DNA of 54,496 nt from Marinomonas aquiplantarum (GTDB lineage Bacteria; Pseudomonadota; Gammaproteobacteria; Pseudomonadales; Marinomonadaceae). How positions within the stretch are numbered: position 1 is the first letter of the stretch; each line of letters opens with the position of its first letter. The position numbers were made by a program, and so were the translations under genes. Below, in pieces: positions 1 to 8,842 of the stretch. Below the pieces are notes generated by a model. The model saw nothing but the letters and a program-made list of their open reading frames with translations, did not search any database and was not told where the DNA came from. The stretch spans positions 1 to 54,496 of the forward strand of contig NZ_QNRF01000009.1 of assembly GCF_003314975.1 (NCBI RefSeq), written 5' to 3'.

Positions 1-344
1 TCTTCCAGATTAACACCCAATTTTTCAGCATAAGACGGGTCTAAAGCATGCTCAGCATCTATAAAGGCACAGGTTTTGCCTTGCTTTTGCGCTTCGGCAA
101 TGACACTTAATGTTAATGTGGTCTTACCAGAAGACTCTGGACCATAAATTTCACAAATTCGACCAAAAGGAAGACCGCCAGCACCCAACGCAATATCCAA
201 GCCCAAGGATCCAGTTGACACTGTCTCAATGTCCATCTTAGTGCCTTCACCCATTTTCATGATGGCACCTTTACCAAATTGACGCTCAATTTGAGACAGC
301 GCAGCGTCTAGCGCCTTTTTCTTGTTATCTGCAATAGATGACAT
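1..344 (-). CDS. recA: RecA recombinase, N-terminal part (runs off the left edge)
   Basis: About the first 114 residues of RecA, read leftward off the window. The product forms ATP-dependent filaments on single-stranded DNA, drives homologous pairing and triggers LexA self-cleavage. Visible are the N-terminal helix starting [20 protein letters not shown] and the Walker A motif GPESSGKT at residues 68-75, followed by the conserved [10 protein letters not shown] segment. The ATG at 344-342 gives the start expected for the family. The gene is shorter than 60 codons per open segment only because of the window edge; nothing suggests damage. It has its own SOS box at 422-441, just downstream of pncC, so it can be induced separately from that gene. 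Confidence 0.97.
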   Translation of the reverse strand, partial: MSSIADNKKKALDAALSQIERQFGKGAIMKMGEGTKMDIETVSTGSLGLDIALGAGGLPFGRICEIYGPESSGKTTLTLSVIAEAQKQGKTCAFIDAEHALDPSYAEKLGVNLE

Positions 345-421
345 AATGGAATCCTTAATGACTGAATGTTCAATTTTAATGCTGGTAACTTTATCGCTTT
401 TTTTTCCGAACCTCAAGAAAA

Positions 422-441
422 TACTGTATAAAAAAACAGTA
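422..441. promoter_or_regulatory. LexA-binding SOS box of recA
   Basis: TACTGTATAAAAAAACAGTA reads CTGT-N8-ACAG flanked by TA on both sides, which is the classical gammaproteobacterial LexA operator. It lies 78 bp upstream of the recA start and directly behind the pncC stop codon. It is nearly identical to the dinB box at 49519-49538. The operator is seen directly; repression by LexA is established for this site class. Confidence 0.93.
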
Positions 442-444
442 ATA

Positions 445-942
445 TTATCTTTCCATTAAAATACAATCTATCACCCCTTGTAACGCCTCCAACACGGCCT
501 TTTGCCGTATCTCTTTTCGACTCCCTGAAAATTGAAAACGCACAACCTTGGCTTCATTTCCCAAAAGCTGCCAACCAATATAAACGCAACCAACTGGTTT
601 TTCTGGCGATCCACCACCGGGACCAGCAACCCCGCTGACAGCCACCGCCACATCCCCACCCAACTGCAATGCGCCATGGCACATTTCCTTTACCGTTGCT
701 TCGGATACCGCGCCATGCTTAGCTAACGTGGTTTCGGTAACAGACAAACCTTTTACTTTTGCCTCATTAGCATAACTAATAAGCCCACCAAAGAACCAAG
801 CCGAACTTCCGGACAATTCTGTACAAGTCGCACCAATTAAACCGCCAGTACAGGATTCAGCCGTCACCAGCATACGACCTTCTTGTCCTAACAATTCCGC
901 AACCTGCTGTGCTTTTTTCAGCATTTCTTGCTCATGATTCAT
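445..942 (-). CDS. pncC: Nicotinamide-nucleotide amidohydrolase PncC (CinA C-terminal domain family)
   Basis: A 165-residue stand-alone CinA C-terminal domain protein. Family members deamidate nicotinamide mononucleotide to nicotinate mononucleotide in NAD salvage. The conserved [20 protein letters not shown] segment lies at about residues 28-47, and the [18 protein letters not shown] core lies near residues 101-118. The length matches the single-domain proteins such as E. coli YgaD; the N-terminal molybdopterin-binding half of full-length CinA is absent. It sits immediately upstream of recA in the same direction, the widespread cinA-recA arrangement. The recA SOS box falls in the 100-bp gap, so the genes need not be cotranscribed. 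Start is the ATG at 942-940. Confidence 0.92.
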   Translation of the reverse strand: MNHEQEMLKKAQQVAELLGQEGRMLVTAESCTGGLIGATCTELSGSSAWFFGGLISYANEAKVKGLSVTETTLAKHGAVSEATVKEMCHGALQLGGDVAVAVSGVAGPGGGSPEKPVGCVYIGWQLLGNEAKVVRFQFSGSRKEIRQKAVLEALQGVIDCILMER

Positions 943-1020
943 TGTGCTTATCTCTTAAAACCTAGACGAATATCCCGTAGAATAACCCTCAATTTTTTGG
1001 ATCACAATTGAGCAGTTTAA

Positions 1021-3654
1021 ATGAGCAAAACATCAGCCGATAATCATACCCCCATGATGCGCCAATACTTTGGCCTCAAGTCACAACATCCAAATCAGCT
1101 GTTATTTTATCGCATGGGTGATTTCTACGAGCTCTTTTACGATGACGCCAAACGCGCCGCTCAATTACTCGATATTACCCTAACGGCTAGAGGTCACTCT
1201 GGCGGGCAGCCTATCCCAATGGCAGGCATTCCATTTCATGCGGCAGAAAACTACATTGCTCGCTTAGTTCGCATGGGCGAGTCAGTCGTGGTTGCGGAAC
1301 AAACGGGGGACCCAGCCACTAGCAAAGGGCCGGTAGAGCGACAAATTGCTCGCATTGTCACCCCAGGTACCATCAGTGACGAAGCCTTCTTAGAGGAAAA
1401 ACGCGAAAACCTGTTATTGTCGATTGCTCACCAATCTCGTAAAGGCTTAGACATTTTTGGCTTTTCTTATCTCGACATGGCCAGCGGTCGCTTCTGCCTG
1501 TTTGAAGTTGATGGCCACGAAGCTCTGGCAAATGAGTTACAGCGACTCTCACCAAGAGAAATTCTAATATCAGAAGACTTTCCTGCCCGCAAAACACTGC
1601 AATTAGAAAAAGGCATTGCGGAACTTGGCCCATGGCACTTTGATTATGAGTCGAGCTATCGTCAGCTTATTCAGCAATTCAATACTAAAGACCTTTCCGG
1701 ATTCGGTTGCGAAGCATTAACCGCAGCCATTGCATCGGCTGGTGCACTTTTACAATACGCAAAAGACACACAGCGTTCGGCTTTGCCGCATATACAAGCC
1801 ATCATGGTTGAACATAAAGACGATTCTGTTTTGATTGATGCCGCCACACGACGTAACCTAGAAATCGATATCAATTTAACGGGCGGCTCCAGCAACACAC
1901 TTAGCCAAGTGCTAGACCAATGCGCAACCCCAATGGGAAGTAGACTACTAAAACGCTGGCTTCATACGCCGGTAAGGGATTTGAATGAAATTCAATCTCG
2001 CCAAAGTGCTGTAGCAGAATTAAAAAGCCAATTTTACTACCAACCTTTAAACAGCTCGTTAAAAAAGGTCGGAGATTTAGAGCGTATTCTGTCTCGCGTT
2101 GCATTGAGATCTGCACGCCCTAGAGATCTTTTGCGTTTAAGATTCGCATTAGAGATGATTCCACTGATCAACCAAGATTTAGAAAAGGTTAACTCAGCTC
2201 GGTTGAGTCATTTAAATCAACGCATTAAAGCACAACCCGAACTAACCGAGACACTGACCAAAGCCCTGGTTGAAAACCCACCATCCGTAGTAAGAGACGG
2301 GGGTATTTTTGCTACTGGCTACGACCCAGAATTAGACGAGCTGCTATCTCTATCAACCAACGCAACGGACTTCTTAGCGGAAATGGAACGAAGCGAGAAG
2401 GAGCGTACTGGTATCAGCTCACTCAAAGTCGGTTTCAACCGAGTACACGGCTATTACATAGAGATCAGCCGTTTACACTCAGAACAAGCGCCAGTGGAAT
2501 ACATTCGTCGCCAAACCCTTAAAAATGCCGAGCGCTTCATCACCCCAGAGCTAAAAGCTTTCGAAGATAAGGCTCTGAGTGCCAAGTCCAAAGCACTTGC
2601 TCGTGAAAAAGAACTTTACGAAACCTTATTAGACCTGTTGAACCAGCATTTAGGTGAGCTACAAACCACCAGCCAAGCACTCGCACAACTCGACGTTCTA
2701 AATAACTTTGCAGAACGTGCTGATCAACTCAACTTAACACAACCGGAACTCCACACAGGACGCGGCATAGATATCACCGCAGGACGTCACCCTGTGGTCG
2801 AATCAGTCATTTCAGAACCCTTTGTACCGAACGATTTGACCTTAAACGACCAACGATCTTTATTAATGATCACCGGCCCTAACATGGGTGGTAAATCCAC
2901 CTATATGCGCCAAATTGCCTTAATCACTTTATTGGCACATACCGGTTGCTTCGTGCCAGCTGAAGCCGCTTCGATTGCAATCGTCGATCGTATTTTTACA
3001 CGCATGGGATCGTCTGATGACTTAGCCGGTGGTCGCTCTACCTTTATGGTAGAAATGACTGAAACCGCCAACATTTTGAACAATGCCACACAAAACAGCT
3101 TGGTTCTAATGGATGAAGTTGGACGCGGCACCAGTACCTTTGATGGTTTATCACTAGCTTGGGCGGCAGTTGAGCATTTGGCACAAAAATTAAAGTGCTA
3201 CGTATTATTTGCTACCCACTACTTTGAATTAACCGGTCTTGCAGAACAATTAGTAAATGCTGAAAACGTTCATCTCACTGCCACAGAATATGAAGATGAA
3301 ATTGTCTTCCTACATAAAGTTCATACTGGACCAGCAAGTCAATCCTACGGCCTTCAAGTTGCTCAGCTAGCAGGCGTACCGAAAAATGTTATTCAACAAG
3401 CCAAATATAAACTCAAAGAATTAGAAACGGTTACAGGAATTGAATTAGACAATACGACGCAAAACTCTGTAGCAAATAACCAAGCGAGCTCAGCACCGCA
3501 AACGATGATGTCCAATCACTCCCCATTACAAGCCGATTTATTTGTACAGGCCGAGCAGGATGGTCTAAAAGACAGCATTGCGTCATTGGATTTAGACAAC
3601 ATGACGCCAATCGAGGCAATGAATCAGTTATACAAACTAAAATCAGCGCTGTGA
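1021..3654 (+). CDS. mutS: DNA mismatch repair protein MutS
   Basis: A full-length 877-residue MutS, the mismatch-recognition ATPase of methyl-directed repair. The mismatch-reading F-x-E motif is in GDFYELF (Phe35, Glu37). The Walker A motif GPNMGGKS lies at about residues 619-626, followed by [14 protein letters not shown] (Walker B and signature region) and the FATHYFELT switch. A low-complexity linker near residues 810-850 precedes the short C-terminal tetramerisation segment ending in LYKLKSAL. Length and domain order are normal. It is divergent from pncC with a 78-bp gap and is followed by fdxA in the same direction, as in pseudomonads. A hairpin with a U tract follows at 3713-3759. Confidence 0.98.
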   Translation: MSKTSADNHTPMMRQYFGLKSQHPNQLLFYRMGDFYELFYDDAKRAAQLLDITLTARGHSGGQPIPMAGIPFHAAENYIARLVRMGESVVVAEQTGDPATSKGPVERQIARIVTPGTISDEAFLEEKRENLLLSIAHQSRKGLDIFGFSYLDMASGRFCLFEVDGHEALANELQRLSPREILISEDFPARKTLQLEKGIAELGPWHFDYESSYRQLIQQFNTKDLSGFGCEALTAAIASAGALLQYAKDTQRSALPHIQAIMVEHKDDSVLIDAATRRNLEIDINLTGGSSNTLSQVLDQCATPMGSRLLKRWLHTPVRDLNEIQSRQSAVAELKSQFYYQPLNSSLKKVGDLERILSRVALRSARPRDLLRLRFALEMIPLINQDLEKVNSARLSHLNQRIKAQPELTETLTKALVENPPSVVRDGGIFATGYDPELDELLSLSTNATDFLAEMERSEKERTGISSLKVGFNRVHGYYIEISRLHSEQAPVEYIRRQTLKNAERFITPELKAFEDKALSAKSKALAREKELYETLLDLLNQHLGELQTTSQALAQLDVLNNFAERADQLNLTQPELHTGRGIDITAGRHPVVESVISEPFVPNDLTLNDQRSLLMITGPNMGGKSTYMRQIALITLLAHTGCFVPAEAASIAIVDRIFTRMGSSDDLAGGRSTFMVEMTETANILNNATQNSLVLMDEVGRGTSTFDGLSLAWAAVEHLAQKLKCYVLFATHYFELTGLAEQLVNAENVHLTATEYEDEIVFLHKVHTGPASQSYGLQVAQLAGVPKNVIQQAKYKLKELETVTGIELDNTTQNSVANNQASSAPQTMMSNHSPLQADLFVQAEQDGLKDSIASLDLDNMTPIEAMNQLYKLKSAL

Positions 3655-3712
3655 CCATTAAAAGGCGGCATAAGCTAATACCAGATAAATTTAGTCTATT
3701 TGGGATTCTGAC

Positions 3713-3759
3713 TTGCCGCCAAACAACCTATGCCACTAAAATAGGCGGCAATATTTTTT
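3713..3759 (+). terminator. Probable mutS terminator, with a competing upstream arm
   Basis: TTGCCGCC (3713-3720) pairs with GGCGGCAA (3744-3751), followed by TATTTTTT. A further GGCGGCA copy at 3664-3670 could pair with the same middle arm and prevent the terminator from forming. The hairpin loop is long (23 nt), so strength is uncertain. The fdxA start follows 25 bp after the U tract. Confidence 0.6.
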
Positions 3760-3783
3760 GTAAAGCTTGTGAGGAGAAATCGA

Positions 3784-4107
3784 ATGGCTTTCATCGTTAC
3801 TGATAACTGCATTCGCTGTAAATACACCGACTGTGTGGAAGTCTGCCCAGTAGATTGCTTCTACGAAGGTCCAAACTTTCTAGCCATCAACCCAGACGAA
3901 TGCATTGATTGTGCTCTTTGTGAACCAGAGTGCCCTGCCAACGCTATTTTCTCAGAAGATGAATTACCAGAAGAGCAAGAAGTGTTTGTTGAACTAAACA
4001 AAGATCTTGCCATGATTTGGCCAAACATCACCGAGAAAAAAGATGCCCTAAGCGATGCGGCTGAATGGGATGGCGTAGAAGACAAACTAGAACATCTTGA
4101 GCGCTAG
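3784..4107 (+). CDS. fdxA: Seven-iron ferredoxin FdxA
   Basis: A 107-residue soluble ferredoxin carrying one [3Fe-4S] and one [4Fe-4S] cluster. The cluster ligands are visible as Cys9, Cys17, Cys21 and then Cys40, Cys43, Cys46 and Cys50 in [12 protein letters not shown]. The helical C-terminal extension ending in EHLER is typical of the Azotobacter FdI-like proteins. I chose the ATG at 3784 because an upstream in-frame GTG at 3769 would place the ribosome site AGGAG inside the coding region, and because 107 residues is the family length. The order mutS-fdxA followed by a GGA-rich sRNA gene matches the Pseudomonas locus. The exact redox partner is not known from sequence. Confidence 0.96.
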   Translation: MAFIVTDNCIRCKYTDCVEVCPVDCFYEGPNFLAINPDECIDCALCEPECPANAIFSEDELPEEQEVFVELNKDLAMIWPNITEKKDALSDAAEWDGVEDKLEHLER

Positions 4108-4124
4108 AGCTACATTCTAGAACG

Positions 4125-4151
4125 AAAAAAAGCGACCACGGTCGCTTTTTT
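4125..4151. terminator. Bidirectional terminator shared by fdxA and the Rsm-type sRNA
   Basis: A perfect stem GCGACC-AC-GGTCGC (4132-4145) has T6 on its right side and A7 on its left. It therefore reads as an intrinsic terminator in both directions: for fdxA on the plus strand and for the sRNA on the minus strand. The two RNAs would overlap by about 25 nt. Confidence 0.92.
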
Positions 4152-4259
4152 AATATCCTATTATTGACATCCAGTCTCGCCAAATCCCTATTGGCCAATC
4201 ATCCTTCAGGCCTAATCCTTACTGGCCATATGCAACATCCTGTATGACTTCCTTTCCGT

Positions 4260-4283
4260 AAAAAAGACAGCCTTGGCTGCCCT
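4260..4283 (-). terminator. Terminator-like hairpin inside the sRNA
   Basis: On the minus strand GGCAGCC-AA-GGCTGTC (4281-4266) is followed by six T residues (4265-4260). The stem closes with one G-U pair. It splits the sRNA into a promoter-proximal part with 9 GGA motifs and a distal part with 8. It could act as a partial terminator, or simply be a structural stem of the sRNA. Confidence 0.6.
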
Positions 4284-4649
4284 TTTTATGCTTAACTCCG
4301 TTTAAGCAACTCTTCCGATGAGTAAAACATCACTGTCTGTTTCATCATGAAACCCAAACAATCCTTAACACATGGTGCGATCCTGAACCACAATATCCAT
4401 TAGAACCATCCGTTGTTCTGAACATCCTAGTTCTGTCCTAAACGCCATCAATGGCATTCTGCACCTCAATGTGCTGATCGTCCTTGAACTCTGTTTGGAT
4501 AAAGCTAATTTACCACCTTTTTGACCGATTACAAATTTTTACATTCTACTAGATGTTAATTTTTTATACTTTAAATTCAAATACTTAGACTATTTCCGAG
4601 AAGAAACATTACATTACAATACAGAATAAAGAGAAAATACCTACAGACT

Positions 4650-4667
4650 TGTAGGATTCCCCCTACA
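4650..4667. promoter_or_regulatory. GacA-type upstream activating site for the sRNA
   Basis: TGTAGGATTCCCCCTACA is a palindrome of the form TGTAGG-N6-CCTACA. The known GacA binding consensus is TGTAAG-N6-CTTACA, so this matches with one symmetrical substitution per half. Its centre lies about 160 bp upstream of the estimated sRNA start, comparable to the distance in Pseudomonas rsm promoters. The intervening DNA is strongly AT-rich. It sits 29 bp beyond the stop codon of the EAL-HDOD gene. Confidence 0.75.
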
Positions 4668-4696
4668 CAAATAAGGAATAAAAAGAAAAAGGCATG

Positions 4697-5917
4697 CTAA
4701 ATTTGGGTTAGGAACTCATCTGACCATTTCAAAGCCGCTAAATAAGTACCTTTCAGATCATTGAGATCTTGATCACTTTCAATGCTGCGCTGGTTAGAAT
4801 ATTTGTCCACCAAATCCAAGGTTTCTCCAACACGTCCAACCCGATGAACAATGGCGTTGATGAACTCATTAGGTAAAGGCAACTCCCCTAAAACCTCTTC
4901 TAAGGGCAAACCTGTGCACACATCCATCATAGATAACATGCCTGCTAGAAAGTATTTATCTTGATTATCATAAGAACGGTATATCGCCATTAGCTCAGCG
5001 TGCTTGGCTCGAATAACAATTTGTTCTAGTAAGGCGTGTTGTTCGCCGACCATTTCTGACATCAAAAGTAGATTAGTCAGTGCCTTTAGTTTTTCAACAC
5101 CAATTAACATAATGGCCAAACGCACAGAGTCAACTGAGGCTACCAAACCTGTCATAGGTGAGTTCAAATACCGAAGTAACTTATGCACAAGTCCAGCATC
5201 TTGGCTGACGATTTGCTCAATATCATCCACATTTAGATTACTGGTATCTAAGAGTGACGACATCAATCTCAGCAAGGTCATGCTGTTCACACGAGACGAC
5301 TTAGTCGTCATTAACTCAGGCTTTTCGAAGAAGTAACCTTGGAAGTACTCGACACCTAACAAACGGCAAAATTGATAATCTTCCCAAGTCTCCACTTTTT
5401 CCGCTATCAACTTAACATCAAACCCTCTTAGCGCTTCGACTTGTTTGTGAAAGCCATCATGACCTAAGGATAAAATATCCAGTTTGACGTAGTCGACCAG
5501 CTCAACAAAAGGGGTTAACTTACTTTCAAACACAAAGTCATCCAATGCCAGTGAACAACCGGCACTTTTCCAACGCCTTAGCGCGGCTAATAAATTGGCA
5601 TCAAAGCCAGCGGTTTCAAGCACCTCAACAACAAGGTTTTCACGACCAGTAGGGATGCCATTAGCACTTAGTAAATAGGAGCGAGGGAAATTCACAAATG
5701 CTTTGTTGCAACCCACTAAGTTTTCCATGCCCAATTCAAATAAACTGGCCGAAATGACTTGAGCGGTCGCTCCTACCTCATCCACTACGTCTGCGTGATG
5801 GGCAAGCGCACTCTTACGATACAATAGCTCATAGCCCATGACGGCTAAATGCTCGTCCACGATCGGCTGTCGTGCTACAGCAACGTCAGAATAAACATAG
5901 GTTTCCTGCTCTGCCAT
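4697..5917 (-). CDS. EAL-HDOD signalling protein (YuxH-like)
   Basis: A 406-residue cytoplasmic protein with an N-terminal EAL domain (about 10-200) and a C-terminal HDOD domain (about 210-390), the YuxH-type architecture. EAL domains hydrolyse or sense cyclic-di-GMP. HDOD domains are protein-interaction modules related to HD phosphohydrolases but without the HD metal site. The signature EAL tripeptide is ELL (residues 30-32). Other EAL landmarks remain: the Asn of FVNFP, the Glu-containing VVEVLET, the paired Asp in LALDDF, the Lys in YVKLD, IAEKVET and FQGYFFEKP. Loss of activity is therefore possible but not shown. The gene stands alone, upstream of and in the same direction as the sRNA. 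Start is the ATG at 5917-5915. Confidence 0.88.
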   Translation of the reverse strand: MAEQETYVYSDVAVARQPIVDEHLAVMGYELLYRKSALAHHADVVDEVGATAQVISASLFELGMENLVGCNKAFVNFPRSYLLSANGIPTGRENLVVEVLETAGFDANLLAALRRWKSAGCSLALDDFVFESKLTPFVELVDYVKLDILSLGHDGFHKQVEALRGFDVKLIAEKVETWEDYQFCRLLGVEYFQGYFFEKPELMTTKSSRVNSMTLLRLMSSLLDTSNLNVDDIEQIVSQDAGLVHKLLRYLNSPMTGLVASVDSVRLAIMLIGVEKLKALTNLLLMSEMVGEQHALLEQIVIRAKHAELMAIYRSYDNQDKYFLAGMLSMMDVCTGLPLEEVLGELPLPNEFINAIVHRVGRVGETLDLVDKYSNQRSIESDQDLNDLKGTYLAALKWSDEFLTQI

Positions 5918-5986
5918 ACTTAATCCATCAGTCTCAATTTAGCGGGTGTAAACTCACAGTGTCTCAATATTGTCGCAAAATTGCCA

Positions 5987-6015
5987 TTGGGTGAAGGCAA
6001 TAATCTTGGTAAGAT
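5987..6015 (+). promoter_or_regulatory. Candidate ilvD promoter
   Basis: TTGGGT (5987-5992) and TAAGAT (6010-6015) are separated by 17 bp, about 40 bp upstream of the ilvD start. This is a plausible sigma-70 pair found by eye. No attenuator-like leader peptide was seen. Confidence 0.4.
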
Positions 6016-6054
6016 GGTCGGCTATATAAAGAAAAAAATCCTGTGGGGAAAATA

Positions 6055-7899
6055 ATGCCAGTCTACCGTTCCAAAACAACCACCTCTGGCCGTAATATGG
6101 CTGGGGCTCGCGCTCTTTGGCGTGCAACCGGTATGAAAGACGACGACTTTCAAAAACCTATCATTGCCGTTGCCAACTCATTTACGCAATTCGTACCCGG
6201 TCACGTCCACCTAAAAGACCTAGGACAACTGGTCTGCCGAGAAATTGAAGAAGCCGGCGGCGTTGCCAAAGAATTTAACACCATTGCGGTAGATGATGGT
6301 ATCGCAATGGGTCATGATGGCATGCTTTACAGTTTGCCATCACGAGATCTGATTGCAGACTCGGTTGAATATATGGTCAATGCGCATTGTGCTGACGCGC
6401 TAGTTTGTATTTCTAACTGTGACAAAATCACCCCTGGAATGTTAATGGCCGCTATGCGCCTTAACATTCCCGTAATTTTTGTCTCCGGCGGACCTATGGA
6501 AGCGGGTAAAACCAAGCTGTCAGAACATAAGCTGGATTTGGTTGATGCCATGGTTATTGCCGCCGATTCATCTGCTTCAGATGAAAAAGTCGCAGAATAC
6601 GAACGCTCTGCTTGTCCTACCTGTGGTTCTTGTTCTGGCATGTTTACTGCCAACTCTATGAACTGTTTGACTGAAGCATTGGGCCTGAGTTTACCGGGTA
6701 ACGGTACCACTTTGGCAACTCACTCCGATCGTCACCGTCTGTTTGTTGAAGCGGGGCGTCGCATTGTCGAGATTACCAAGCGTTATTATGAGCATGACGA
6801 ACTACATTGGGCACCACGTGCCATTGCCAGTTTCGAAGCGTTTGAAAACGCCATGACACTAGACATCGCCATGGGCGGATCGACCAATACTATTCTGCAT
6901 TTATTGGCGATAGCTCGTGAAGCCGGTGTGAATTTCACCATGGAAGACATTGACCACTTATCTCGTCGTGTCCCTCAACTTTGTAAGGTTGCTCCGAACT
7001 CACCTCAATATCATATTGAAGACGTTCACAGAGCAGGCGGTATTTTCGGCCTATTAGGTGAAATCGATCGCGCTGGTTTGCTGCATAACCAATGTCATAC
7101 TGTGCATGCAGAGACAATGGAAAAAGCGCTTCAAACTTGGGATATTATGCGTTCACCTACCCCTGAAATTGTTGAGTTTTTCAAGGCTGGTCCGGCGGGG
7201 ATTCCAACCCAAACCGCGTTTAGTCAATCCACTCGCTGGCCAACATTAGATGGCGACCGTGAAAACGGTTGCATTCGCTCACTTGAAAATGCGTTTTCAT
7301 TAGAAGGTGGCCTGGCGGTATTGTATGGCAACATCGCTCTAGACGGTTGTGTGGTTAAAAGTGCCGGTGTTGATGAGTCCTGTTTGGTTTTTGAAGGACC
7401 AGCACACATTACCGAATCACAAGACGAAGCCGTTAAGAACATTCTTGATGACAAGGTGAAAGCAGGCGAAGTGGTAATTGTTCGTTACGAAGGACCAAAA
7501 GGCGGTCCTGGCATGCAGGAAATGCTTTACCCTACGTCTTACATCAAATCAAAAGGCTTGGGTAAAGCTTGCGCCCTACTAACGGACGGTCGCTTCTCTG
7601 GTGGTACATCCGGTTTGTCGATTGGTCACGTTTCACCAGAAGCTGCCGCAGGTGGAGCCATTGGTTTGGTGGAGAATGGTGACATCATTCGCATCGATAT
7701 TCCAAATCGTACTATCAACGTGGTGCTTAGTGATGAAGAACTGGCCACACGTCGTGCAGCGATGGAAGCCAAAGGCGCCAACGCCTGGAAGCCTGCACAA
7801 GAGCGTCCACGCAAAGTATCACCGGCGCTGAAAGTCTACGCACACTTTGCAACCAGTGCAGACAAAGGGGCCGTTCGAGATCTGAGTCAACTCGACTAA
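6055..7899 (+). CDS. ilvD: Dihydroxy-acid dehydratase IlvD
   Basis: A 614-residue IlvD, the iron-sulfur enzyme that dehydrates 2,3-dihydroxy-acids to 2-keto acids in isoleucine, valine and pantothenate synthesis. The N-terminus [20 protein letters not shown] is the family signature. Cluster-ligand cysteines lie in [12 protein letters not shown] and [17 protein letters not shown], and the C-terminal [20 protein letters not shown] motif is intact. I chose the ATG at 6055 because GGGGAAAA immediately precedes it, whereas the upstream in-frame GTG at 6043 would bury this ribosome site. No other ilv gene is nearby, so it is a single-gene unit with a strong terminator behind it. Confidence 0.98.
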   Translation: MPVYRSKTTTSGRNMAGARALWRATGMKDDDFQKPIIAVANSFTQFVPGHVHLKDLGQLVCREIEEAGGVAKEFNTIAVDDGIAMGHDGMLYSLPSRDLIADSVEYMVNAHCADALVCISNCDKITPGMLMAAMRLNIPVIFVSGGPMEAGKTKLSEHKLDLVDAMVIAADSSASDEKVAEYERSACPTCGSCSGMFTANSMNCLTEALGLSLPGNGTTLATHSDRHRLFVEAGRRIVEITKRYYEHDELHWAPRAIASFEAFENAMTLDIAMGGSTNTILHLLAIAREAGVNFTMEDIDHLSRRVPQLCKVAPNSPQYHIEDVHRAGGIFGLLGEIDRAGLLHNQCHTVHAETMEKALQTWDIMRSPTPEIVEFFKAGPAGIPTQTAFSQSTRWPTLDGDRENGCIRSLENAFSLEGGLAVLYGNIALDGCVVKSAGVDESCLVFEGPAHITESQDEAVKNILDDKVKAGEVVIVRYEGPKGGPGMQEMLYPTSYIKSKGLGKACALLTDGRFSGGTSGLSIGHVSPEAAAGGAIGLVENGDIIRIDIPNRTINVVLSDEELATRRAAMEAKGANAWKPAQERPRKVSPALKVYAHFATSADKGAVRDLSQLD

Positions 7900-7917
7900 C
7901 TGTCTACAGACTCTTCT

Positions 7918-7955
7918 AAGGCCGCTTTGCCAACGTAACGGCGGCGGCCTTTTTT
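7918..7955 (+). terminator. ilvD terminator
   Basis: GGCCGC (7920-7925) pairs with GCGGCC (7944-7949), followed by T6 (7950-7955). It lies 20 bp behind the ilvD stop and ends about 18 bp before rlmJ. Confidence 0.88.
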
Positions 7956-7973
7956 AATCAATTAGGAAACAAC

Positions 7974-8816
7974 ATGCTGAGTTATCGCCATATATACCAC
8001 GCGGGCAATCATGCTGACATTTTGAAGCACATTACAATGAGCCAGATTTGTCGCCATTTCATTAAAAAGGATTCGCCTTTCTTTTACTTGGACACCCACG
8101 CGGGTATTGGTCAATACGAGCTTAATTCAGAACAAGCACAAAAAAACAAAGAATATCACTCAGGCATCAGTCGACTATTTTCAGAGTCAGCCGTACCGGA
8201 AGCCGTCGAAGGGTTACTTGAGATTGTCCGGGACATGAATCCAACGGATCAATTAGAATATTATCCGGGTAGTCCAAAAGTCGTGGATTATTACACTCGA
8301 CAAAAAGACAAGCTCCACCTATGTGAATTACATCCCAACGACTATCCTTTATTAGCGGCACTGTTTCCCCAGAAACGAAAAGCCAATGTAGTAAAAGAAA
8401 ATGGCTTCGCGGCAGTTAAAGCTATGTTGCCGCCGCCACAAAAGCGCGGCTTTGTCTTGATGGATCCGCCTTATGAGGTCAAAAAAGACTACCAATTTGT
8501 TGTGAAGTCATTAGAAGAAGGCTATAAACGTTTTCCTCAAGGCACATTTGCAATCTGGTATCCGGTACTAGGTCGCCAACAAGCTGACCATTTATTGAAG
8601 TCAGTGAAAGCAACCAATATTCGCAATATCTTGTTATTAGAACTCAACGTGCGTGATACAGAAAAAGAGCGCGGCATGGCCGGAAGCGGTATGATCATTG
8701 TGAATCCACCATGGACACTCGAACAAGATGCTAGGGAGTTTATGCCATTTTTGAGCAAAACACTGGCAGAAGATCAAGAGGCGAATTATCAGATTACTTG
8801 GATAACGCCTGAATAA
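7974..8816 (+). CDS. rlmJ: 23S rRNA (adenine-2030-N6)-methyltransferase RlmJ
   Basis: A 280-residue protein, exactly the length of E. coli RlmJ (YhiR), which methylates A2030 of 23S rRNA using S-adenosylmethionine. The N-terminus MLSYRHIYHAGNHADILKH and the FYLDTHAGIGQYEL motif I are conserved. The catalytic N6-adenine motif DPPYE is present in FVLMDPPYEVKKDY (near residue 164). The gene begins just after the ilvD terminator and is followed 26 bp later by the PAS-GGDEF-like gene, with which it may share a transcript. Start ATG at 7974 follows AGGAAACAAC. Confidence 0.96.
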   Translation: MLSYRHIYHAGNHADILKHITMSQICRHFIKKDSPFFYLDTHAGIGQYELNSEQAQKNKEYHSGISRLFSESAVPEAVEGLLEIVRDMNPTDQLEYYPGSPKVVDYYTRQKDKLHLCELHPNDYPLLAALFPQKRKANVVKENGFAAVKAMLPPPQKRGFVLMDPPYEVKKDYQFVVKSLEEGYKRFPQGTFAIWYPVLGRQQADHLLKSVKATNIRNILLLELNVRDTEKERGMAGSGMIIVNPPWTLEQDAREFMPFLSKTLAEDQEANYQITWITPE

Positions 8817-8842
8817 ACTGATTTTGCATAAGGAGAGCGTCA

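Larger units (their letters stand above)
4125..4500 (-). ncRNA. rsmZ: RsmZ/CsrB-family regulatory sRNA (GGA-rich CsrA/RsmA sponge)
   Basis: On the minus strand this stretch contains 17 GGA motifs, mostly AGGAT or AGGAC, and no protein-sized reading frame. Many GGAs lie in the loops of small hairpins. Examples, read on the minus strand, are TAAT-AGGAT-ATTA (4151-4163), GAC-TGGAT-GTC (4165-4175), GCCAA-TAGGGAT-TTGGC (4179-4195), two loops closed by GGCC/GGCC, and GAAC-TAGGAT-GTTC. This is the hallmark of CsrB/RsmZ RNAs, which titrate the translational regulator CsrA/RsmA. The RNA ends at the shared terminator next to fdxA, the same place rsmZ occupies in Pseudomonas. The 5' end is my estimate, from a possible TTGTAA-N16-TAAATT promoter ending at 4507. 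A GacA-type site lies upstream at 4650-4667. The name rsmZ rests on synteny; csrB would be equally fair. Confidence 0.88.

Noticed and set aside
532..726. Plus-strand frame inside pncC
   Set aside because: It is a shadow of the conserved minus-strand gene and has no family-like sequence; the same applies to other frames lying inside mutS, ilvD, ptsP, hom and ffh.
3769..3783. Upstream GTG start for fdxA
   Set aside because: It would include the AGGAG ribosome site and lengthen the protein beyond the family size of 107 residues.
4108..4124. GGA-rich 4.1-4.5 kb region as an fdxA 3' untranslated region
   Set aside because: fdxA ends at a strong terminator at 4132-4151, and the GGA-in-loop pattern exists only on the opposite strand.
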